Made by a program: the position numbers and the translations under genes. The notes beneath the pieces are model-generated. The model did not search any database. It saw nothing but the letters and a program-made list of their open reading frames with translations, and was not told where the DNA came from. 64,000 nt of DNA from Flectobacillus rivi (GTDB lineage Bacteria; Bacteroidota; Bacteroidia; Cytophagales; Spirosomataceae). Shown here one piece after another: positions 57,586-64,000 of this stretch (the first letter of the stretch is position 1; each line of letters opens with the position of its first letter). The DNA lies in the NCBI RefSeq assembly GCF_030056655.1, contig NZ_JASHIE010000003.1, forward strand, positions 62,001 through 126,000, in the 5' to 3' direction.

Positions 57586-59799
57586 TTATTTATACGCCTC
57601 TAACAAAGCTTTTTGATACTTCTGATGAAGCTTTTGAGCCAACAAAATACTATTACCTTGCGTAGTGGTAGGAAATGATTTTTGGGTAGTGACCCATTTC
57701 CATTCCCAAGCACGAATTTGCTCGTCGAAAGCCTTCAAATCAGGCTCTTTGTTTTCCGACATAGCTTTTGATAATTCTTGAAAGAACTGCGTCCAACGAG
57801 GTTTATAGAAATCATTCAACAAACCACTCCACTGGCGATTAGAATATTCGTGCAATGGACTGTTAGCATCGCCCCAAAGCGTTACCAAGTCTCTAGCATT
57901 CTGTTCGTACAATGCTTTTTCTTGTGGTGTATTTCCCCAAGATCTGGCCGAACTAATCCAAGGACCAAGCATAAAATCTTTGCGTGTTGCCAATAGGTCA
58001 TCCATATCAGCAATCAAGGTTAAAAATGCCTCTGAGTCTTTTTTGAACTGAACAGCGTTTTTATCCTTGTAAGAAATTTTCCATTTTTTCTGTAAAATCA
58101 AGGCATAATTAGCCAAAACCTGACGAGTAATATCTACCAAATCATATTGAAAACCGTCTGCATTTACTCCTTTTTTAGATGCTTCCACAAACAAATCCCA
58201 AGCTGGTAATAAATCTTGTGGAGCGTAATTCAAGCGAGTACGAGTCCAAATTGTAGTTGAATCAAAAGTAGGACGACCTGTAACAATTGACTCAGCACCA
58301 TCACGAATGTCTTTGCCATTATAAACCGTTTTTCTTAAAATTTGCCATGCATCTACTAAACTCTTGTCCTCTGTTTTGTAACGGTTTTTGGCATATTTCA
58401 CCAACCACTCGTTCAAATCCACAGGAGTTGTTTGCCAAGTATGTTGCATCATCAACTCATAAATCACAGGATTTTGCTCAATTGCCTCCATGGTTAGACC
58501 TATTCCCTGCAAATTCTTTGAATTTGGGTCGTTGAGTGCCAATGCTGGTCCTGATGCAACTCCTTCCATTCGTCCAAATAGGTTGACATTTCCTCCAAAA
58601 TTATTCAACATATTCCAAATCCACGGTTTCCCGTAAAAGGCTTCAGTTCTTTTCCAAACAGGTTCAATTTCAGTGGCTAAATCCAAAAGCAACATTTTGT
58701 CATTAGGCACAGCATTTAACAATGCCTCGATTTGAGGCGCTTTCCAGAATTTTCTATCACTATAAAACAACCAACCTTGCATTACCCAAATACCTTTCGG
58801 GTCTGCCTGACGAATACCTTCATAAATCCTTGCACTCAATTTTGACAAATAGGCTGGCTCGTCTGTTGGAGGTTCATTTTCGTTGAAAGTATCAGCAGAA
58901 TACAAGTGATTTGTACCAAAAAGTTTAGTCTGTTTATCAATAAACTTTTTCCCTAATTCTGCAAAAAGTGGGTCTTCTGAATCAAGGATATAAGTATCGC
59001 CAAAGCCATTAGTCCAGTTTGTGGCCTTGAGCTTAGCATTAGGATATTTCTTTTTAAATGCCGCTGGTACGTGTCCCGTAAAAGCTGGCAATACAGGCGT
59101 CATGCCTAAAGCTCGCTCTCTTTGAAGGATTTTGACCTGCAAATCTTTGTGTGATTTCATCCAGCTCACGGGTAAAGGACCACCCCAACCGTCTAAGTTT
59201 CCCATCCAAAACCATGAGAAATAGGCGGGTCCACTGAAAAAGTCTTTTAGGTCATTGTCCGAAAAGCCCATTTCATTGTACACCTCTCTCCATGTGAACT
59301 CTTCGCCTGTAATGGCCAATGGCATATTGATGCCATGCATCGCCATCCAGTCAATTTCTTTTTGCCATCTTTCCCAATTCCACCATGACATACTGTAGTT
59401 GAAGGTACAATAGTTGAGATAATAACGGTATTGGTATGGCGTAGTTTTGGTGATTTTTGCTGTAAGCTGTGGTAATTTAGAAGGCAAATCAAGGTTTTCA
59501 CCATTCCATGTAATTTGACAATGACAGTACTCAGTAAGGTAGTAATACAAAGCTGAGGCAACGGATACACCATTATTTCCTCGCAATATAATTTTATTGT
59601 TTTTACTTTCTATTTCGAAAAGATCTTTCGGTGCAGAAGCGGAAAGGGACTCAACCACAAATGATTGTGCTCTTTGCGGAATCACACGTCCGATGAGTGC
59701 CTGCGATTCTTTTAAATTTAACTGTGCCATTGCGTCTGCGCCTACAAATAGACCCAGCAATATGCCACATATTTTGAGAGTTTGGTAAAATGTTTTCAT
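57586..59799 (-). CDS. GH89 alpha-N-acetylglucosaminidase
   Basis: Started at the ATG at 59799 (MKTFYQTLKICGILLGLFVG), giving a signal peptide and 737 residues, the expected NAGLU size. The catalytic domain shows NYCTFNYSMSWWNWERW (about 129-145) and HGINMPLAITGEE (about 155-167). By comparison with human NAGLU, acid/base E307 is in DTFNENEPP and the nucleophile E438 in TMEAIEQNP. The enzyme releases terminal alpha-linked GlcNAc, as in heparan sulfate or gastric mucin. It lies downstream of SusCD on the same strand, with the HGSNAT-like gene following. Confidence 0.94.
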   Translation of the reverse strand: MKTFYQTLKICGILLGLFVGADAMAQLNLKESQALIGRVIPQRAQSFVVESLSASAPKDLFEIESKNNKIILRGNNGVSVASALYYYLTEYCHCQITWNGENLDLPSKLPQLTAKITKTTPYQYRYYLNYCTFNYSMSWWNWERWQKEIDWMAMHGINMPLAITGEEFTWREVYNEMGFSDNDLKDFFSGPAYFSWFWMGNLDGWGGPLPVSWMKSHKDLQVKILQRERALGMTPVLPAFTGHVPAAFKKKYPNAKLKATNWTNGFGDTYILDSEDPLFAELGKKFIDKQTKLFGTNHLYSADTFNENEPPTDEPAYLSKLSARIYEGIRQADPKGIWVMQGWLFYSDRKFWKAPQIEALLNAVPNDKMLLLDLATEIEPVWKRTEAFYGKPWIWNMLNNFGGNVNLFGRMEGVASGPALALNDPNSKNLQGIGLTMEAIEQNPVIYELMMQHTWQTTPVDLNEWLVKYAKNRYKTEDKSLVDAWQILRKTVYNGKDIRDGAESIVTGRPTFDSTTIWTRTRLNYAPQDLLPAWDLFVEASKKGVNADGFQYDLVDITRQVLANYALILQKKWKISYKDKNAVQFKKDSEAFLTLIADMDDLLATRKDFMLGPWISSARSWGNTPQEKALYEQNARDLVTLWGDANSPLHEYSNRQWSGLLNDFYKPRWTQFFQELSKAMSENKEPDLKAFDEQIRAWEWKWVTTQKSFPTTTQGNSILLAQKLHQKYQKALLEAYK

Positions 59800-59882
59800 T
59801 GAGGTATTATAATTAAGTTGATAAAACAAAGCACAAGCATTCATTTGAGCCTTATTAGGTAGGATAGATAGTAAGATTTTGA

Positions 59883-59919
59883 TTACCTCTGACAAGAAAA
59901 TGACGCTTGTCAGAGGTAA
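59883..59919. terminator. Hairpin between susD-like and GH89 genes
   Basis: Perfect 14-bp arms TTACCTCTGACAAG (59883-59896) and CTTGTCAGAGGTAA (59906-59919) with a 9-base loop lie in the 268-bp spacer. There is no long T-run on the minus strand, so it may attenuate transcription or stabilise the upstream mRNA, letting SusCD be made in excess. Confidence 0.55.
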
Positions 59920-60067
59920 ATAAAACACTAACGTATTTTGTTATACGCTATATCAAAATTTATGAGAGTGATTTCTAATTCAATAAATTTTATATGATTT
60001 GATAAAAGTTATGAGTGTGAATTTGAGGTTATTTTTTCAAAACTCCACACTCACAACGCATCACTTA

Positions 60068-61684
60068 TTAATAGCCTGGATTTTGCTTCAAGTTTGGATT
60101 CAACTGCAAGGCATTACGTGGAATTGGGAAAATTCTACGGTAAGTGTCAGTGTTGGTTTTGAAACCCCATTTGTTTTCAAATTTCCCAAAACGAATCATA
60201 TCATTACGGTGCCAAGCTTCAAAGGCAAATTCTCTTACACGTTCAGCATAAAGACCTTCTAGATCAATCGTTGAAAGCGCAGGTGAAGTTGTACGTTGAG
60301 AACGTACTTGATTAACCAATGACACTGCCGTAGCACCAGACGTAGGCGCACCTCCACGCAAAATAGCCTCCGCTTTCATCATCAAAACATCTGCATAACG
60401 GAATACAGGAATATCGTTATTTTGATCACGGTTCAATGAAGTAGCATCAGGATAGAATTTGATATTGCGATACCCCATATTCCAAGCAATTTCGTCATTT
60501 CCTGCATCAAATGAAGCTACACTCTGACGCAATACGATATCTGGTGTTAGGTTTACTTGGAAAGTTTTCGATTCTGTAGGGTTGCTACCTTTGTAAAATT
60601 GATCATATCCCAAATTGTTGGTTGTTACTGTAATTGGAGTAACACCATCAGCCATAAACTGTAAACCTGTCAACCATTGTCCATTACGAATATCGTTAGC
60701 ATCGTTGAAATAAGCATAATATTCTGGTAAAGTACTTGCAGAGCCTGCTGGAGTATATGGCATACTAAAGCGTTTTGCCATACTTCTTGGTACTTGATAA
60801 CGAGCATGAATATTTACCGAACGGAATGGGAAGCTGTTTGTCATCGTTGGATTGTACGGGATCGCAAAGATAAACTCTTTCATTTGTGGACCATTGCTTG
60901 GGTAGAACATCTGTAAATACGACGCTCTTGGCTCAATTGAATACTTTCCAGTTGCAATCACTTTATCACAAGCCGCAATACAATCATCATAACGTTTAGT
61001 ACCTGTGTACACTTCAGCATTCAAATACAGTTTTGCCAAAAGCGCATAGGCAGTCCATTTATTAGGACGTCCATACTGAGATACATCGTTGGCTTCACTT
61101 AAAAATGGAATACTTGATTGGATTTCTTTCTCGATAAAATCAAAAACTTGGGCACGAGGCGTGTTAGTTTTTGGTGTAAAATCTCCATAAAGCGTATCCA
61201 AAGGCACATTCCCGTAGTTATCCATCATCATGTAATAAGCAAACGCTCTTACCATTTTGATTTCTGCGATACCTGTATTTTTAGCTGTACCAGATGGCAT
61301 TGTTGTTCTCAAAATATTGATCGTTTGGTTCGAAACTCCAATAATTGTCGACATCCAATACCAGTTACCATTCAGATAACCGTTGTCTTGCGTCCATGTG
61401 TGATAGTGCATGGTTTGGTTCTGACCCCCATCAAACCAGTTACCACCGCGAGCAGGCATGATGCTTTCGTCGGTACTAAAAGATTGTTGCTGGAAATATT
61501 CCACACCATAATTTCCTCTCAAGGCTACATACGCAGGACCTGAAGCAGAAATATATTGAGCTGTATTTGAAGGAAATACATCGGGCGTAAGTTCTGTCGT
61601 AACAGGAACATACAAATCGTGGCAGGAGAATAATGCTCCCGACATCAAAATGATTGCGAATATATGTAAAAATGTCTTTTTCAT
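60068..61684 (-). CDS. SusD/RagB family glycan-binding lipoprotein
   Basis: Started at the ATG at 61684 (MKKTFLHIFAIILMSGALFSC), giving a lipobox (LFSC, cysteine 21) and 538 residues. SusD-type landmarks are the TPR-like N-terminal helices, MVRAFAYYMMMDNYGNVPL (about 149-167), and the C-terminal YAERVREFAFEAWHRNDMIRFGK (about 487-509). The outer-surface lipoprotein caps the SusC pore and captures the glycan. It is 19 bp downstream of the SusC stop. Confidence 0.95.
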   Translation of the reverse strand: MKKTFLHIFAIILMSGALFSCHDLYVPVTTELTPDVFPSNTAQYISASGPAYVALRGNYGVEYFQQQSFSTDESIMPARGGNWFDGGQNQTMHYHTWTQDNGYLNGNWYWMSTIIGVSNQTINILRTTMPSGTAKNTGIAEIKMVRAFAYYMMMDNYGNVPLDTLYGDFTPKTNTPRAQVFDFIEKEIQSSIPFLSEANDVSQYGRPNKWTAYALLAKLYLNAEVYTGTKRYDDCIAACDKVIATGKYSIEPRASYLQMFYPSNGPQMKEFIFAIPYNPTMTNSFPFRSVNIHARYQVPRSMAKRFSMPYTPAGSASTLPEYYAYFNDANDIRNGQWLTGLQFMADGVTPITVTTNNLGYDQFYKGSNPTESKTFQVNLTPDIVLRQSVASFDAGNDEIAWNMGYRNIKFYPDATSLNRDQNNDIPVFRYADVLMMKAEAILRGGAPTSGATAVSLVNQVRSQRTTSPALSTIDLEGLYAERVREFAFEAWHRNDMIRFGKFENKWGFKTNTDTYRRIFPIPRNALQLNPNLKQNPGY

Positions 61685-61703
61685 GATTTCAACTAAAAGA
61701 GGA

Positions 61704-64000
61704 TTAGAATGATACATTAACACCTAACAAGAATGTACGAGTTTTTGGATAGAAGTTGTTATAATCTACCCCTGGCGCAATTCCACCTTGGTTTACCTCT
61801 GGATCAATACCTTTGTAACCTGTTATCACAAACAAATTATTCACAGAAGTGTACACTCTTAGGTTTTTAACAACTCCTGTTTTCTTGAAATTATAACCTA
61901 ATGTTGCATTATCAAATCTGATAAAACTTCCATCCTCAATAAAGCGTGACGAATAGAAATAAGCATTGTAGTCTGAAGCAGATTCGTTACCTGCATCCAC
62001 CAAGATATTTGAATATTGAGCAGTATTTGGTCTGAATAAATCAGCACGAGTTGCGTTGAAAATTTTGTTTCCAAATACACCACGAATAAATACATTCAAA
62101 TCAAAATTGCCATATTTGAAGGTGTTGTTCCAGCCCAACATCAATTTTGGCTGAGCACTTCCCAAATATTTGTAATCCTTGCCATCTACAGGTGTAGTTG
62201 TCAATTTACCGTCAGCTCCTACAAACTGAGAAACACCATCTGCATTTTTACCTGCATATTCCAACGCAAAGAATTGACCCAATGGACGTCCTGCTTTCAA
62301 AATTTGTAACGAACGACCTGACTGACCTCCACCTTCTGGACGAGATAGCAATACTGAGTCACCACCTGCAAATAATGGATTAGTTAAGCTTGTAATTACG
62401 TTGCTGTTATGAGCCAAGTTCAATGAACTATTCCAAGAAAATGCACCTTGTTGGATTAATCTTGCATTCAATGATAATTCTATCCCTTTGTTGTTGATAC
62501 TACCACCGTTGGCAACAATACTACCAGTTGGCACTTTGATAGGGTCAACACTGTATGAGTAAATCATACCAGTTGTATTTTTGTTATAGAATTCAATCGA
62601 ACCTGTAAGTTTACTTTTTGCTAAAGTAAAGTCAATACCAATGTTAGTTGTAGCAGTCTTTTCCCACTGTAAATCTGGGTTTGCAGCCTTAGTTGGACCA
62701 AAAGCACCTGTTACAGCTCCGTTATAATAGTATGTCCCTAAACTTCCTGAGATAAATTGTGAAGTATAAGCATTAAAGCCAGAAGCATTACCTGTTACTC
62801 CATAACTTGCTCTTAGTTTCAAGTCATCAAAAATGTTTTGTCCTTGCAAAAAGTCCTCTTGACTTAATCTCCAAGCTACACCAACTGATGGGAATATCCC
62901 CCATTGATTATTTGCTCCAAATACAGAGCTACCATCTCTACGTACAGAGGCTTGTAACAAGTACTTGCTTTTGTAGTTATAATTCAAACGTGCAAAATCT
63001 GAAATCAAACGAGTTTCTTGATAAACACCATCAGGGCCAAAGCTAATTTGGTAACCAGAAATTCCGTAAGGATTACTCAACGCCAAGTTGTTATATCCAA
63101 TATTATCTACAGGCAAATTACTCGTCGTTACCTGAAAACCTTCACCGATTTTGTTGCTTTGCCAAGAATACCCTACTACTGCATTAACCGAATGATCGCC
63201 AAATTCTCTATTCCATGTCAAATACGTTTCCAAAATTTTTGATGTATTTTGGTACGAACTACGGTTAGCTTGTCCATTTTTACCAAAAACTTGTTGGTAG
63301 TGAAATCCTAAACCTGGGTCGGGGTTATCATACATGTTGTTGTAAGTAGATGTATAATAACTATTGTAAAAACTTCCTGATAGGCTATTTGAGTTAAGAT
63401 AAGAAAGGTTCAAATTATAAGTTAGTCCAAAAGGCAATTGCAATTCCGTCTTGAAACTTCCAATCAAATTACTGTATTTAGTATCCATTTGGCTATTATT
63501 AATCATTGCCACTGGGTTATAGTAATTGTTGTTTTGTAAGTTTTCGAAATAAGTTCCATCTGCTCTTCTAATCGGCGACACAGGCAAATACAAAGTTGAT
63601 TGTAACAAAACTGAGTTTCTGTAAGGAATATCCTCTGCATCACTTGTAGAATTAGTTACAGAAAAACCAAACTTCAATTTGTCTTTCAAAGCATATTGTT
63701 CTACTGACAAACGACCAATTACTCTTTCCAATGAGCTATTCAAGAGAATACCATCTTTTTTAACATAGTTTACACTTACACTATAGTTGCTATGTTCGCC
63801 ACCACCCGATACTGATAAGTTATGGTTTGTAGAAATCGCTGTGCTTTTTTGAATTGCTGATTGCCAATCTGTACTTGCGCCCAAATCATCTTTATCAGTT
63901 AGTCCAACACCCGTTTTCTTTAAAAAACTTCTCAACTGATCTGCATTCATCATATCTAATTTGCTAGATACTTTTTCTGCACTAATAAACGAGCTATAAG
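61704..64000 (-). CDS. SusC/RagA family TonB-dependent receptor, C-terminal part (runs off window end)
   Basis: The frame is open to the window edge (about 764 visible residues, ending with the barrel strand FLLGVNVSF), so the signal peptide, carboxypeptidase-like domain, TonB box and most of the plug lie beyond the window. The visible beginning (SAEKVSSKLDMMNADQLRSF) is the usual SusC segment between plug and barrel. Barrel landmarks are RRDGSSVFGANNQWGIFPS, GVAWRLSQEDF, LKLRASYGVTGNA and the C-terminal YTSVNNLFVITGYKGIDPEV. It imports the glycan with SusD across the outer membrane using TonB energy. An internal methionine at 63953 is not the real start. Confidence 0.95.
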   Translation of the reverse strand, partial: YSSFISAEKVSSKLDMMNADQLRSFLKKTGVGLTDKDDLGASTDWQSAIQKSTAISTNHNLSVSGGGEHSNYSVSVNYVKKDGILLNSSLERVIGRLSVEQYALKDKLKFGFSVTNSTSDAEDIPYRNSVLLQSTLYLPVSPIRRADGTYFENLQNNNYYNPVAMINNSQMDTKYSNLIGSFKTELQLPFGLTYNLNLSYLNSNSLSGSFYNSYYTSTYNNMYDNPDPGLGFHYQQVFGKNGQANRSSYQNTSKILETYLTWNREFGDHSVNAVVGYSWQSNKIGEGFQVTTSNLPVDNIGYNNLALSNPYGISGYQISFGPDGVYQETRLISDFARLNYNYKSKYLLQASVRRDGSSVFGANNQWGIFPSVGVAWRLSQEDFLQGQNIFDDLKLRASYGVTGNASGFNAYTSQFISGSLGTYYYNGAVTGAFGPTKAANPDLQWEKTATTNIGIDFTLAKSKLTGSIEFYNKNTTGMIYSYSVDPIKVPTGSIVANGGSINNKGIELSLNARLIQQGAFSWNSSLNLAHNSNVITSLTNPLFAGGDSVLLSRPEGGGQSGRSLQILKAGRPLGQFFALEYAGKNADGVSQFVGADGKLTTTPVDGKDYKYLGSAQPKLMLGWNNTFKYGNFDLNVFIRGVFGNKIFNATRADLFRPNTAQYSNILVDAGNESASDYNAYFYSSRFIEDGSFIRFDNATLGYNFKKTGVVKNLRVYTSVNNLFVITGYKGIDPEVNQGGIAPGVDYNNFYPKTRTFLLGVNVSF

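Noticed and set aside
63951..63953. ATG at 63953 as the SusC start
   Set aside because: The frame continues upstream to the window edge with typical SusC sequence, so this methionine is internal.
1..64000. tRNA, rRNA, CRISPR arrays, integrases and transposases
   Set aside because: None could be recognised by eye on either strand; small RNAs cannot be excluded without a covariance-model search.

Overview
The window looks like the chromosome of a low-GC member of the Bacteroidota, most likely in the Cytophagales (a Spirosomataceae-type genome such as Flectobacillus, Arcicella or Emticicia; the genus is a guess). The signs are a SusC/SusD outer-membrane pair, candidate TAnnTTTG -7 promoter boxes, few Shine-Dalgarno sequences, many secreted peptidases and lipoproteins, and short dispersed palindromes at gene ends. 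I see no rRNA, tRNA, CRISPR array, transposase or integrase.

Layout. (1) 1-7.7 kb: a D-amino-acid / muropeptide cluster. It holds an APC amino acid permease (cut by the window edge), an L-Ala-D/L-Glu-type epimerase (DgcA-like), a DUF1611 protein (DgcN-like), a rare-looking fusion of a serine beta-lactamase-like hydrolase with an N-acyl-D-amino-acid deacylase, a divergent Lrp/AsnC regulator, and a secreted M28 peptidase. (2) 7.9-10.5 kb: an MBOAT O-acyltransferase and an SGNH-type lipoprotein whose catalytic blocks are in permuted order. (3) 10.7-19.3 kb: one uninterrupted 2875-codon gene. It resembles the giant phage proteins that join a zincin protease to a single-chain RNA polymerase (crAss-like phage type). 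The HEAFH zincin motif is kept, but the metal-binding D-x-D-x-D site of the polymerase reads D-F-G-F-H. No other phage gene is nearby. (4) 19.4-25.2 kb: lipoprotein, Sel1-repeat protein, soluble double PilJ-type protein, thioredoxin, YgiQ radical SAM protein. (5) 25.4-29.5 kb: a tripartite drug-efflux operon (TolC, HlyD/EmrA, DHA2-type MFS). (6) 29.8-41.8 kb: succinyl-CoA:acetate CoA-transferase with a divergent AraC regulator, a candidate Ivy-like lysozyme inhibitor, an ankyrin protein, a DoxX/HxlR pair flanking a perfect 38-bp palindrome, cupin, AraC, NAD(P)-binding protein, acyltransferase, ThuA and a hydrolase. (7) 42-56 kb: mostly minus-strand single genes, including a NamZ-type N-acetylmuramidase (DUF1343), S41 peptidase, GNAT, nucleotidyltransferase, methionine aminopeptidase, CocE-type hydrolase and an SDR. 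(8) 56.3-64 kb: a polysaccharide-utilisation locus with SusC, SusD, a GH89 alpha-N-acetylglucosaminidase and a HGSNAT-like membrane acetyltransferase.

How the genes fit together. The first cluster, the NamZ enzyme and the possible lysozyme inhibitor all point to handling of peptidoglycan fragments. The last locus would import and cleave alpha-linked GlcNAc glycans; its neighbours are the counterparts of two consecutive human lysosomal heparan-degradation enzymes. The standout is the giant gene: it is intact over 8.6 kb, seems to have lost polymerase chemistry, and sits alone next to a rearranged polysaccharide-acetylation gene. All assignments come from reading motifs; no database search was run.
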